Part shown: one piece after another, positions 18,028 to 28,145 of the stretch | Position numbering within the stretch: the stretch's first letter is position 1 | Layout of the letters: every line of letters starts with the position of its first letter | Assembly: GCF_000331245.1 (NCBI RefSeq) | Contig: NZ_ANFZ01000009.1 | Span: forward strand, 620,001-684,000 | Length of the DNA: 64,000 nt | Origin: Blastomonas sp. AAP53 | GTDB taxonomy: Bacteria > Pseudomonadota > Alphaproteobacteria > Sphingomonadales > Sphingomonadaceae | Direction: 5' to 3' | Program-made: the position numbers and the translations under genes | Notes under the pieces: model-generated | The model's input: the letters and a program-made list of their open reading frames with translations, nothing else | Told to the model about the DNA's origin: nothing | Database searches by the model: none

Positions 18028-21000
18028 TCAATTGATCCGCGCCCGTAACTGGACCGAAAATTGATTTTCCGGCGCGCCGTGCGGAAGCGAGCCCTTGGGA
18101 TTGAGACAGACATATCGAACCATCGGGTCATAGCCAGCCTCAGGAGTATAGGTACACTGCGCAAATTCGGTGGGAGCTGTTGCAGCGTTTGAAAACCGCA
18201 TGTCTGTGCCGGGGGTGAAGGTGAGCATGGGCGACGCGCTGGTGAAACGCACGATGCCCCCAAAAGCAGGCGTTTCTGCGTTGAAGAAGCTGCTGGCAGC
18301 GTTGATCGAGATCACCGTGAAAATGGAGTTGCTCTGCGTGCTGCCCGAGCCGGTATTCGTGACCGTCGCGGTCAGCGACACATCCGATCCTGGCGTACTG
18401 AAACCAGCGCCGCTGCCTTGGTCATAGGGCTCGGTCGTCAGGGCGACATTCAGTTGGGCAACGCCTTGCGCCGTGGCTGTCGCGGAAAATTCCGATGTGA
18501 TGTCCCATGCCCCACCAGCCGTCTTGCGAGTGGCGGTCGCGCTGATGATATTGCCTATGCCGACAGGAACCAGAGAGGTTATGGTGCCGGAATAGGATTG
18601 AGATCCACCATTATGGGCGATGTCGACATGGCCCAGAAGAGTCTCGCCTTCGCCGTAGCCGCTGCCGTCTGCCGCGCTGTTTGCAAAGAATTCAATGCGG
18701 TAACCATTGCCGTCGGCGGGGGCATCAAGGGTAAAATCATAGATCAGCTGATTGGAACCCACGACGCTGACAGATGTGATTTCGGGAAAATTCAGCAGAT
18801 CGTTCGGTCCGCTATCGCTGTCGCCCGCGTCATTGGTGGTCACGCCGTTTTCGGCCAGATCGATGCCGATCAGGCCATTGTCATAGACACGGTTGCTGAT
18901 GACCGCTGCCTTGGTGTTCTGGAGAACATTGATGCCATTGCGTGCGTTGTTACGGACCGTATTGCCGATCACTTGAATATTGCTGCCCGTCGAATCTACA
19001 TGGATGCCTGATTGGCTGCCGAAGGCGACGATATTGCCCTGTCCCGGCGCCGTGCCACCGATCAGCACATTGTCATGTGCCCGGGGATTGCCCCCAATCC
19101 AGATCAGGTCTTCGTTGTTGCCGAACACGATGCGCGACGTGCCATCGGCCCCGACGCCGATATTGTTACCCTGGATCGTGATGCCGACCGAACTGATGTG
19201 AAAAAACTCAACCAGAGCCGAGGCGTATCCCCCGATTACATTGTTCAGCACAGAAACATTCGAGACGGCCCCCGAATCGAACGCAACCGCATCTTTCTGA
19301 CTTGGCCCCGAAAGATCGCCATTGGCCACCGCGACATTGCCCGTAGCGTCCGTGCCGATATAGTTGCCGTTGATCGTGATGGCGGAATTGGTCCCGCTCC
19401 CCTGAATGCCACGCATGCCATTGCCGCTGATGATGTTGCGTCCGCTGGCCGTGCCATCGCCGATGACCACGTTGCTGGCACCATCAATCGCGATACCATG
19501 TTCGCCATTGGCATAGGTTCCGCCGGTTATCGCAACAGGCTGGATCAGATTGCCCAGAATAGTGATGCCGGTAGAGCCGGCCAGCAAGCGAATGCCGTCG
19601 CTGGCATTGCCGCCAATGCGGTTTCCTTCGGTTCCGGCGATCCCTCCGATGGTGATGTTGCTGCCATTCTCGACCCAGATACCCCGCGATCCACTGCGCG
19701 CGATGGTGTTGCCCCTGATCCGGATGTTCGACACCCCCTGAAGCACAATCCCGTCGCGGCTTCCGGCAATCTCGTTGCCCTCGCTCGAAGCCAGCCCGCC
19801 GATCAGCACGTTCGTGATGCTGCCGGGCGCAAACCAGATACCGCCAGTGTTTGTGCCATTTAGCAGGAGAGCGCTGAGATCGCGGTTGAAGCCGATGCGG
19901 TTGCGCTGAATCCGGATCTGGTCGGTCGAGGCCGAGATTGCATCGTCACTCTCGAGTACGATGCCAGCGTTATTCCCGGAAATGAGATTGCGGGTGATGT
20001 CGCGCCAGGTTGCTGTTCCAAAAAAATTGTTGATGCCGGTCCCGTTGGGCCGGGCGGTCATGCCAGTCGCATCCGTGCCGATGAAATTGCCGCGGATAGC
20101 AGTGTCCGTACTCCCCTGTTCGGTCACCACGCCGGCGATGGTATTTGCCGAGATCACGTTGCCCTGGCCGGCATCCAGACCGCCGATGCGTGGGCTTCCT
20201 CCCAGCGACCGAACGCCTCTGGCGTTACCGCTGCTGGTTCCATTGGCGAGTAGGCCGAGATAATTGCACTGGATCGTGGCATTGCTGTTGCCGGGCAACG
20301 GCCGAATGGCATTTTGAAATCCCGTAAGAGACAGACCCTTGATCGTCTGATTGGCACCTGCCAACCTGAAGCCGTCAAAGCCCGAACTACCCCGCACATT
20401 GATGCGCAGGTCGTGGCCATTTCCAGCCCACAGATCGCGGCACTGGGTGCCGGACTGCGTGGTGCCATCGATGGTCACGCCGTTGGCGGTGATGTTCGGC
20501 AATGCCGAGGCCAGTGTGATCGTATGCGGGCCTGCGCCAGGGATGGCGAAAATGACGGTTACCGGTCCGGGTTGCAAATTGGCCCATGTAACAACCTCCC
20601 GCAGCGATCCAGCGCCGCTGTCGTTCGTGTTGGTGACGATCCAGGGTGCCGGACTTGGGCGGATCGAAAAGGCGCCCATCGCCCATGCTTGGGGACTTTG
20701 AAGCAGGTAGCGCATTGTGGTTGTGGAAGAACCGCCGGTAGTGCTGCCAGCACCGATGACATCGGCAGCGTTCAACACGTTCCACCGGCTGGTCTGTCCA
20801 GCCATTGGTGTGACGCTATCGACGGCATCGTTTGCCGCGATCGCTGATAGAACGAGTTGATCCGTTGCACTGGCGACGCTGACCGAGGCATCGGAGGCGC
20901 CTGTTCCACTGGCGAATTGCGATGCGGCAATCGGATTGGCTTGATCGACATTTGCAAACGATATGGCGGCGACGACCACCGAGGCCGAACTGTTGAAGGT

Positions 21001-21417
21001 AACAGATACGGTGTTGGTCCCGGTCGCAGGGGCGATGAGGCGCCAGACCTCCAAGCGGGCCGTGTTGGTCGGATCGACTCTTGTCCCGAAGAAGGTCAAC
21101 GGCTGGCCCGCATAAGTGATTGCGGTCACGCGATCAGAGTCCCGCTCGATCGCCACGGTGACAATCAGGAAGCGGTTGGAACCGCTACCTACCGTGTGGT
21201 TCATGCTGACGGACGAGCTGGCCGCCTGCACTGCTGTGGCAGGGTCGACAGTGATGGTCTGGGCAGTGGCTTGCCCTATTCCCGCAGCAGCCAAAAGCGC
21301 CGCAGCAAGGTACATGGCGGCAGTACGGACAAGAGCAGGCAAGGTATCCGCGCGCCGCAGACCTGCCCATTCCGATTTGGGCCATATGGACAGCCACGAG
21401 GAGAATAGGTGCGTCAT
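18028..21417 (-). CDS. Very large exported right-handed beta-helix protein
   Basis: About 1129 residues. A hydrophobic export segment (MYLAAALLAAAGIGQATA) lies about 35 residues in, so the signal is either long or the start is the ATG at 21315. Residues about 50-250 form a beta-sandwich-like region; then WIVTNTNDSGAGSLREVV opens a CSLREAI-type segment. Many parallel beta-helix coils follow with repeated N-x-I-x-G-N motifs (GNVISANTIAGV, IRGNFIGTDATG, GNYIGTDATG). The C-terminal about 100 residues look like a DUF11-type domain. It is the last gene of the operon; the stop of the 1691-residue protein overlaps a GTG start option at 21423. A surface or adhesin role is likely; no enzymatic motif was recognised. 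Confidence 0.8.
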   Translation of the reverse strand: MTHLFSSWLSIWPKSEWAGLRRADTLPALVRTAAMYLAAALLAAAGIGQATAQTITVDPATAVQAASSSVSMNHTVGSGSNRFLIVTVAIERDSDRVTAITYAGQPLTFFGTRVDPTNTARLEVWRLIAPATGTNTVSVTFNSSASVVVAAISFANVDQANPIAASQFASGTGASDASVSVASATDQLVLSAIAANDAVDSVTPMAGQTSRWNVLNAADVIGAGSTTGGSSTTTMRYLLQSPQAWAMGAFSIRPSPAPWIVTNTNDSGAGSLREVVTWANLQPGPVTVIFAIPGAGPHTITLASALPNITANGVTIDGTTQSGTQCRDLWAGNGHDLRINVRGSSGFDGFRLAGANQTIKGLSLTGFQNAIRPLPGNSNATIQCNYLGLLANGTSSGNARGVRSLGGSPRIGGLDAGQGNVISANTIAGVVTEQGSTDTAIRGNFIGTDATGMTARPNGTGINNFFGTATWRDITRNLISGNNAGIVLESDDAISASTDQIRIQRNRIGFNRDLSALLLNGTNTGGIWFAPGSITNVLIGGLASSEGNEIAGSRDGIVLQGVSNIRIRGNTIARSGSRGIWVENGSNITIGGIAGTEGNRIGGNASDGIRLLAGSTGITILGNLIQPVAITGGTYANGEHGIAIDGASNVVIGDGTASGRNIISGNGMRGIQGSGTNSAITINGNYIGTDATGNVAVANGDLSGPSQKDAVAFDSGAVSNVSVLNNVIGGYASALVEFFHISSVGITIQGNNIGVGADGTSRIVFGNNEDLIWIGGNPRAHDNVLIGGTAPGQGNIVAFGSQSGIHVDSTGSNIQVIGNTVRNNARNGINVLQNTKAAVISNRVYDNGLIGIDLAENGVTTNDAGDSDSGPNDLLNFPEITSVSVVGSNQLIYDFTLDAPADGNGYRIEFFANSAADGSGYGEGETLLGHVDIAHNGGSQSYSGTITSLVPVGIGNIISATATRKTAGGAWDITSEFSATATAQGVAQLNVALTTEPYDQGSGAGFSTPGSDVSLTATVTNTGSGSTQSNSIFTVISINAASSFFNAETPAFGGIVRFTSASPMLTFTPGTDMRFSNAATAPTEFAQCTYTPEAGYDPMVRYVCLNPKGSLPHGAPENQFSVQLRARIN

Positions 21418-21419
21418 GA

Positions 21420-24400
21420 TCACGTGCCGTTCCGCCTGAGAAAGGCAAAGCTGTCCTGATCGATCTTGGCGCGCACGACCAGGAAGAGGCCCTTGCGGCT
21501 GGGGCGGACGTCGTCAAAATCCGGGTCGTCAAAACCGCTGACGTTGTAGCCGACCGTCACCACGGTGCCCCTTGCCGGAGAGAAGCCGATGCTTGGCCCA
21601 TAGGCATGGGAAGCGTCGCCATCGGTCAGGCTGCGGCGCACGGTTGCGCTGAAGCCGAGCTCGACACGCTTGCCCAGCCCCTTGCGCAAATCAAACCCGG
21701 CCACGACGCTCGTACCGGTCAGATCGTAACCCTCGACAGCTTCCAGCGAGTGGCGCGCAGCGATGAAAAAGCCGAATTCGCTCTCGCCGGTGGCCCCTTT
21801 GGCATTGTGCGGCGACCAGTTGCCGGACAGGCTGCCAATGAAGCGCCGGGAACGCCCATCGCCAGAGATGGTCAGCGCGCTGCGGCCCACTGGTCCCACG
21901 TCACCTCCCGTCGCCCCCTTCACCATATCCGATCGATATTCCAGCTTGCCCAGCAAAGCCACCGATGACTCGGCCGGGCGGAATGCCATCGCCAGCGACG
22001 CATCAATGACTTCGCTCCGGGTTCCTTCTGCCAGTCCTTCGCCTGACGCCTGGGTCCAGACGAAGCCGGAGCCCACAACACTGCCCTCGCCGAGTTGGCG
22101 GATCATCCCGAAGGTCATGCCCCTGCGATCCGCCAGTTCCCCGTCCCGCCATTCGCCCCGGCTGGTTGCAGACCAGCGATCCTTGCGCCAGTTGACCCCG
22201 AAGGTGATCGCCGTGAAATCTTCGAACAGGCCTGCGCCGTCGCCCAGCTGGCCACCGCTCGACAGCGGCTGTGCAGGATTGATCGGCAGGACGGCCCGTC
22301 CGCCCAGCTTGCGGTTTCCATCGACCGAAACATCCAGGCCAAGCTCGGGCGTGATCTGGAAATTCTGAGCGAGGCCCGCAGCTGCATAGGTGCGCTTGCC
22401 CTGCTCTGAAATGTCGGACTGGCCAAGCGTCGAGGTAATCCTGGCCCCATTCCATGGCGTCAGTTCGATCCCACCACTGAAGGTTCGCGCGGCAAGCCCT
22501 GCTCCTTCGGCGATTTCGTAATTGGCGAGCAGCCTCGTGCTTGAATTGAGCGCATAGCGTGCGCCGACACGGTAGCGTTCAGGAAGGTCAACCGAACCCG
22601 CCCTGCCTAGCGCCACGCTGGACGACAGTTCCAGCTCCAGCCGGTCGCCAAACAGCCGCCGTGTGACGGCACCTTCTGCGACCGAAGACTCCTGGCGGGT
22701 CCCGTCGCTGAGACGATCCGAGAAATGGGCAAAACCCAGCCGCCAGTCGCTCTTCTGGGTGCGGTAGACGGCGTTCACCTGGGCAGCATAGCGCTGGCTT
22801 TGATCGACCAGGCTCTGGTCCAGCCAGGTGCTGGCAGTGATCGATGCAGCAGCATCGATCGCAAAACGAGTATCAACCCCAAATTTGCGCCGCCCCTTTT
22901 CGGCAAGGTTCTGCTGACCGATACCAAATTGCGGCGCGATCGATCGGGCATAGGCGAGCACATCCAGCCTGCCCGAATGATGCTCGGCCTCGGCCTGCCA
23001 GCTCAGTCCACGGTCTGGCCCCAGATCGCTGGCAGCAACTTCGCCGCGCAGTTCGGTAGCCGTCCCCAACTGGGCGCGGACGTCCATCGCCACCAGCGTG
23101 CTGCGCAGTTCATTGGTGCTGTCGGACACCGCAGTCGCGCCCACGACCAGCGCCCCGCCGAACGCCGTATAGTCGGCCCGCATTCCCGCGTTCATCGCAG
23201 AGCGCCCCCGCCCCTCGTCTACCTCATAGTCAATCACGATGAAGCGAGGGTTGAGGTCTGCATCACGGCTGAGGACGGGCTGGCGGAAGCGGATGGTCGC
23301 CGATAACATATCCAGATCGTAATCTATGAACCGAACCATCTCCTGTTGTGAAACAATGACTTCTGACCGAAATCTGTCACGGACTTGCAATACGATACGC
23401 TCGCTGTTCGGGACGATTGCGCGCGTGGACAGACGATAGGGGCCAGTCAGGCCATTGCCTTGCAGCTCATCGCGGCGCTGGGTGCTGGCCGTCTTGGCTG
23501 CAAAGGCCTCTGCATGCCACCGTCCATCGCGAACCTCGACCCTGGCACCCGTCAGTGTGCGGCGATAAGCGGCCAGATCGGTCTGGTCGAAACCTGTAAC
23601 AAAATCACCATAAAGGGCGTTAAACCCTTCACTTTCAATCCTTACGTAAAGTCGCTCTCGGCTGACAGCATCAAAGCGGCGATCTGAGCCATCGCCGAAG
23701 ACGGTGTAATAGCTGTTGGGATCGATGACCCCCAGCAACCGCTGCTCGGCCCGTTCCTTGGCCGAATCATAGGCTGCGGTCAGGAGAAACTTACCCAGAA
23801 CCTTGCCCTTGGTATAAAACGCAAACCGGGCATCCCTGCCAATGCTGCGACCTTCCGGTCCGATCTGCTCCATAAGCCCGGCGATATTCGCCGCGCCCGC
23901 TGCCCCTTCGGCCAGAGCGATCAATGTCCAGGGCTGATCGCCTGGGGCCATCCATGTGTCGATGCGCTGTTCGCGGCGCACGTCGCCGTCCTGGAAAACA
24001 AATCCCAGACGCAGCGCGCCACTGACCATGGTCGGGGCCAGTTCGATCAGCGCGACCCCATCGTCACCCTCGATCATCCAGCGGGGGGCAACGGCACCTG
24101 CCCCGCTCAACTGGCTGAGTTGCAGGGACTCAAGCGCGGCTGCGCTTTCATAAGGGGCGTTGATCGACAACTGACCGGCAAGCCCGCTGCGTGCTGGTCG
24201 TCCCATCCGGTCAGTTAGCCGAACGGCTATGACCGGACGTTTGCGGCCATCGGCGATCAACGACGAGCGTTCCTTGATCAGCTCGGCGCGGATGGGGGCG
24301 CCGCTATAGTTTACCACCCGCTCCAGGCGTCGCACCTCGACACCCTGGGCATCGACCAGCCTTGCCACCAGCAGGTTGGCGCCATCGACCAAGGGAACGC

Positions 24401-26495
24401 CACGCCAGATGCTGACCGCATAGCGTCTGTCTGCAGACACGGTCGCTCCATCGAACGCCAGATCCCCCAGCGGCTTGCCCTGCACGCTGAGTTGCACCTT
24501 CTGACCCGGGCGGTGGCGGATCACCACCCGTACAGCGGGCGCCGAAGGATTGTGTGTATCGAGCGGAAACAGAAAATCATCTGGCCCGTCGCCAATCGCC
24601 ATCCAGTCGGTATCGGCACCAGCCGCCCTGCGGGCACGCGCTTCGGCATCCTCCTCCTGAACCGGCAGGACCGGACCGGGCATGCTGGGCGATGCTGGAG
24701 CATTCGCTCCGATGGCAGGTGCCGCACTGGAGGGTTGCAGCGTCACAGGACTGGCTGGCCGGATGACAAAGTCGGCCACGGCAAGGCTGCCGCCCTGGCC
24801 GATGACGAAGCGCGAGATCGCACTGCCCGCCGCGCGCACGGATGATGCACATTGCTGGGGCACCGCACCGCTCGGCAGCGAATGCCTGGCGAGCTGCACG
24901 ACATGCGTGCCGGGAATCACCCCTTCGAAATGGTAACGGCCATCCGCATCGGTGATGGCAAAGCTGCCGTCTTCCATCATCACCTGAACACCCGCCAGGC
25001 CCGGGCGCGCGGGGTTTCCGCACTCGCCCTGGGTGATGCGACCGATGACCGTCATGCGGCTGGCGATGACGTCGCGCTCAACCCGCACCGAAGAGCTGGC
25101 TCTGACAAACATCTCGCGAGAGTCGGTCAAGGTGACGACATTTTCTGCATAGCCGGCCGCCGCCTCTTCGCGCACGCGCATCGCATAGGTGATCTTGCGT
25201 GCTTCGCCCGGTGCCATTCGTCCCAGACGAAGGGTAAAGCCCCTTCCATCCGGGTCCAGAAAAAGAGCTGCGGCGGGCGGGGTCACGCCATTCACCCGAA
25301 CACTGCCAGGACGGAGCCGCAGGCCCGACCGGGCGCGATCGCGAACTACAACATCGCGCATGGCGCTGCTGGGGTCCGGATTGCTGGCGAGCACGGTGTA
25401 GACCACCATCTCGCCGGGATGGACCAGAGACTTGCTGGCTGATTTGCTCAGCATGGGTTGGGTTGCGGCGCGGTCGATGGGTATGTCGATCCGGACAGGT
25501 TCGACACCCGCAACCTCGAATGCCCTGCCAAACGATCCTTCCGTCAGGACCAGCGGCTGGCCACCAATCAGGCGCAGTCCGGCCAGGTGATTGCGTGCCA
25601 TCGTCGAGGGGGCGGAAAATGGCGCAGGGGGCTGGACGACAAGCCTGTAGCTGCCGGGAGCGACCAGGGGGAAACGATATTCGCCCTCCTGCATCGCGTA
25701 GCTCGCGCCTGAGCCATCCGTGACAGGCTGGCCGCTGACCATATCCGAAGGCCAGGGCGTAATGCCATCGGGTGCATAGACCACTGCGGGTCGGCCGCTG
25801 GCATCCACCAGCGAAACACGGGCACCAGAAATCGGGCGGCCATCCTGCGAGTCGACAACAAGCCCGAACGGATCCACAAGAATGCGCACCGTGCCCACCG
25901 GAACCTGCCGACCGGCAACATCCAATATGTTCAGTTGTACCAATTGCCCAGCATCGACAGTGAGTTGGCAATCGCTGCGGGTAAAGTCCAGATTGCCACG
26001 CTGCGTTGAGACGACGCCAGCAAACACCCCACTGGAATTGCCGGTTTCCCTGAACCCGAACCTCTCCGAATCCTTTCCATCCGCCTGCATTTCCAACCAG
26101 ACCGTCTCGATACTGGCCGGGTCGCGGTTCAATTGCGGGGCAGAGATCTGGAGAACCAGTCGCTCGCCAGCAGATATTGCGTCGGTTGCAGCCAAGGGGA
26201 TGGACTGGTCGTCCTCACGCGACGCGATTGAAGATGCAGCGCCGGCGCATTGACCTGATGGCACCCGCATGGCGACGCCAGAGGATGCGGGGCGAAATGT
26301 CCGCACGGCGATGGGTGGCTGGCTGACGCTTATGCTGACCGTGTTGGAGCTGTTGGAAAAGTCACGCCCCAGCGCAGACCAGCGCGCCTGGGCGGTAGAC
26401 ACGACATCGCGCGCTGCAGCTTCGGCGACCGGAAGCGCCAAAAGCAGCAGAAACAGCGTTGCAAGAACGCCAAATGGTCGGCGGAGAGATACCAC
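21420..26495 (-). CDS. Giant exported protein: DUF11 and carboxypeptidase-regulatory-like domains plus a predicted outer-membrane barrel
   Basis: 1691 residues with a signal peptide (RRPFGVLATLFLLLLALPVAEA). The N-terminal third contains immunoglobulin-like domains, a DUF11/conserved-repeat domain (MLSKSASKSLVHPGEMVVYTVLASN) and a carboxypeptidase-regulatory-like fold (GSFAITDADGRYHFEGVIPG). The middle has IDPNSYYTVFGDGSDRRFDA and LYVRIESEGFNALYGDFVTGFD, segments found in large surface proteins of several phyla. The last about 600 residues alternate short amphipathic strands (RLLANYEIAEG, WSATSRGEWRDG, VVTVGYNVSGFDD), as in an outer-membrane beta-barrel. I infer a barrel-anchored surface protein or export platform for its operon partners; this is not demonstrated for the family. 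Confidence 0.75.
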   Translation of the reverse strand: MVSLRRPFGVLATLFLLLLALPVAEAAARDVVSTAQARWSALGRDFSNSSNTVSISVSQPPIAVRTFRPASSGVAMRVPSGQCAGAASSIASREDDQSIPLAATDAISAGERLVLQISAPQLNRDPASIETVWLEMQADGKDSERFGFRETGNSSGVFAGVVSTQRGNLDFTRSDCQLTVDAGQLVQLNILDVAGRQVPVGTVRILVDPFGLVVDSQDGRPISGARVSLVDASGRPAVVYAPDGITPWPSDMVSGQPVTDGSGASYAMQEGEYRFPLVAPGSYRLVVQPPAPFSAPSTMARNHLAGLRLIGGQPLVLTEGSFGRAFEVAGVEPVRIDIPIDRAATQPMLSKSASKSLVHPGEMVVYTVLASNPDPSSAMRDVVVRDRARSGLRLRPGSVRVNGVTPPAAALFLDPDGRGFTLRLGRMAPGEARKITYAMRVREEAAAGYAENVVTLTDSREMFVRASSSVRVERDVIASRMTVIGRITQGECGNPARPGLAGVQVMMEDGSFAITDADGRYHFEGVIPGTHVVQLARHSLPSGAVPQQCASSVRAAGSAISRFVIGQGGSLAVADFVIRPASPVTLQPSSAAPAIGANAPASPSMPGPVLPVQEEDAEARARRAAGADTDWMAIGDGPDDFLFPLDTHNPSAPAVRVVIRHRPGQKVQLSVQGKPLGDLAFDGATVSADRRYAVSIWRGVPLVDGANLLVARLVDAQGVEVRRLERVVNYSGAPIRAELIKERSSLIADGRKRPVIAVRLTDRMGRPARSGLAGQLSINAPYESAAALESLQLSQLSGAGAVAPRWMIEGDDGVALIELAPTMVSGALRLGFVFQDGDVRREQRIDTWMAPGDQPWTLIALAEGAAGAANIAGLMEQIGPEGRSIGRDARFAFYTKGKVLGKFLLTAAYDSAKERAEQRLLGVIDPNSYYTVFGDGSDRRFDAVSRERLYVRIESEGFNALYGDFVTGFDQTDLAAYRRTLTGARVEVRDGRWHAEAFAAKTASTQRRDELQGNGLTGPYRLSTRAIVPNSERIVLQVRDRFRSEVIVSQQEMVRFIDYDLDMLSATIRFRQPVLSRDADLNPRFIVIDYEVDEGRGRSAMNAGMRADYTAFGGALVVGATAVSDSTNELRSTLVAMDVRAQLGTATELRGEVAASDLGPDRGLSWQAEAEHHSGRLDVLAYARSIAPQFGIGQQNLAEKGRRKFGVDTRFAIDAAASITASTWLDQSLVDQSQRYAAQVNAVYRTQKSDWRLGFAHFSDRLSDGTRQESSVAEGAVTRRLFGDRLELELSSSVALGRAGSVDLPERYRVGARYALNSSTRLLANYEIAEGAGLAARTFSGGIELTPWNGARITSTLGQSDISEQGKRTYAAAGLAQNFQITPELGLDVSVDGNRKLGGRAVLPINPAQPLSSGGQLGDGAGLFEDFTAITFGVNWRKDRWSATSRGEWRDGELADRRGMTFGMIRQLGEGSVVGSGFVWTQASGEGLAEGTRSEVIDASLAMAFRPAESSVALLGKLEYRSDMVKGATGGDVGPVGRSALTISGDGRSRRFIGSLSGNWSPHNAKGATGESEFGFFIAARHSLEAVEGYDLTGTSVVAGFDLRKGLGKRVELGFSATVRRSLTDGDASHAYGPSIGFSPARGTVVTVGYNVSGFDDPDFDDVRPSRKGLFLVVRAKIDQDSFAFLRRNGT

Positions 26496-26516
26496 CTGCC
26501 TGCCATCGTTCTCTGG

Positions 26517-27605
26517 TTACTTGACCTCGGCCTGATAGACGAGCGTCAAGGTGCTTCCCGCCGTCAGGTCATTGAGCGTGCCACTGGCGACACCGGCATT
26601 GAAGGTGCCGCCTGCCGTGCCATCATCCTGGCAGACACCGCTCACGACCGTTCCATTGAGGCGGATGGAGTTTGCGACATAGGTCATGTCCGATGCGACC
26701 TGAGCGCTGACCGTCAATCCGCTGGCCGTTGCTCCGCCCGCAGCATTGCTGACTGCCACGCAGAACTGGACGATCGCGCCAGGGATGATCTTGGGATTGG
26801 TGGTCGTGTTCACAGGATCGCTGACGACCGTGCTGGTCTTGCTGACTGTCAACGCTGCCGCGCTGACACGATAGTCATTGATGACCCCGAACTGGCCATC
26901 ATTGGCTGAATCGCCCGAACCTGCACCATCGGCAAAAACGGTATCCACGCCAGCAGTATTGGCCCCCGCCGTCTGCGTGAGCACGGCCCCCTGGGTGTTC
27001 GCAGCGCCGCCCGCAGCGGCCGTCGCAGTCAGACGCACAGTGGCGATATCCCCCGTGACCCGGCCGTCGGGAATGTTGGCCACCACGAACAGCACGCGGT
27101 TTGCGTCTGCGGCAACCTCATCCAGATAGGTCACCTGGGCATCGGTGCCATCGTCATAGGTCCCGTTGCCATTGTCGAGAAAGATACCAACGATCGTCGC
27201 ATCGAAACTGTCGGTTCCAGGGCCAAAGGCCGACGTTGCCCCGTTGCCCAGCTGCGTGGCAGAGAGCGCAAAATCGAGCGTGTCGTTGCTCAGATTGTCC
27301 AGCCTGAATGTCGTGACCGCGCGCTGTTGCAGCGGCGCCACCACGACAGAAGCAGTGTCTGTCCGCGTCACCGTCATGTTGACCTTCCGGTCAACTGTCA
27401 CGGTCGCCGATGCTGTTGCAGCCGTCTGCTGCACACTGCCCACGCTGTAACCCACGGTCACCTGATTGGTGATGTCGGTACCAGCGGGCGTGCCTGCAGC
27501 AAATGCGGGTGTGCTGACCATCGCCAGCAGACACAATGTGCCGAAAGCTGGTTCGCGCCAGCGCCGGGGCGCTGTCTGGCAGATGGTGTAGCTCTTGATA
27601 GACAT
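26517..27605 (-). CDS. Exported DUF11-like surface protein, paralogue of the 28146-29105 protein
   Basis: 362 residues with a signal peptide ending near STPAFAAG. GTDITNQVTVGYSVGS begins a beta-sandwich domain. A DNGNGTYDDGTD segment looks like a short Asp/Asn calcium-binding loop, and a C-terminal DUF11-like domain begins ALTVSKTSTVVSDPVN. The same architecture, with DSNGNGVFDEGVD and ATVSIAKSASISDP, is seen in the first gene of the operon, so the two are diverged paralogues. Only one possible disulfide pair (FCVAV and VCQDD) is visible. It lies 21 bp upstream of the giant barrel gene. The role is probably structural at the cell surface. Confidence 0.78.
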   Translation of the reverse strand: MSIKSYTICQTAPRRWREPAFGTLCLLAMVSTPAFAAGTPAGTDITNQVTVGYSVGSVQQTAATASATVTVDRKVNMTVTRTDTASVVVAPLQQRAVTTFRLDNLSNDTLDFALSATQLGNGATSAFGPGTDSFDATIVGIFLDNGNGTYDDGTDAQVTYLDEVAADANRVLFVVANIPDGRVTGDIATVRLTATAAAGGAANTQGAVLTQTAGANTAGVDTVFADGAGSGDSANDGQFGVINDYRVSAAALTVSKTSTVVSDPVNTTTNPKIIPGAIVQFCVAVSNAAGGATASGLTVSAQVASDMTYVANSIRLNGTVVSGVCQDDGTAGGTFNAGVASGTLNDLTAGSTLTLVYQAEVK

Positions 27606-27640
27606 GTCGGTTTCCTAGGTTCTGGATCGTGCGTGCAAGG

Positions 27641-28114
27641 TCAGTTGACGGTCCCGAGATAATGAATGCTGCCCTTGGCCCCGATATCGATCTGAGGGAT
27701 GATCCAGCGCAGGTTGGTGATGTCTTCGAGTGTCGCAGCCCGGGGTTGGCCCTCCGGTCCGGCCACGGTCAGCCGGTCGAGCCGGTCGAACGTCTTGCCG
27801 CCATCGACCGAAACGAGCTGATCGGGGTCAATCGCCTTGGCCTTGACCGAGGGCGGGACCATGCAGGTGATGACGAAGTTGGTCAGCGCCACGTTGTTCT
27901 GGTTCTGATAATCGAAAACCAGCTTGAGCGTGTCGCCCGGCACCACTGTTTCGGCTGCAAGCCATTCGGCCCGGCTGTTGCCATTCTCAGTGATCTGCCG
28001 TTCGACCAGAATGCCGCTGGAGATCGCAACTTCCTCAGCCATGACCGGGCTGGCGAAAACCAGTCCCAAACAGGCCAGCATAATAGTTAACGATTTTTTT
28101 CCGTGATAGTTCAT
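27641..28114 (-). CDS. Small exported DUF11-like protein
   Basis: 157 residues from the ATG at 28114. A signal peptide (KKSLTIMLACLGLVFASPVMA) precedes one beta-sandwich domain with VVPGDTLKLVFDYQNQNNVALTNFVIT, typical of DUF11-like modules describing differences between neighbouring chains. It ends IDIGAKGSIHYLGTVN. It sits between the two larger paralogues with gaps of about 31 and 35 bp, so it is cotranscribed. No enzymatic motif is visible; a subunit or assembly role in the surface structure is inferred. Confidence 0.75.
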   Translation of the reverse strand: MNYHGKKSLTIMLACLGLVFASPVMAEEVAISSGILVERQITENGNSRAEWLAAETVVPGDTLKLVFDYQNQNNVALTNFVITCMVPPSVKAKAIDPDQLVSVDGGKTFDRLDRLTVAGPEGQPRAATLEDITNLRWIIPQIDIGAKGSIHYLGTVN

Positions 28115-28145
28115 AGCTTTACCGACCACTCATGAGTGTATGTAT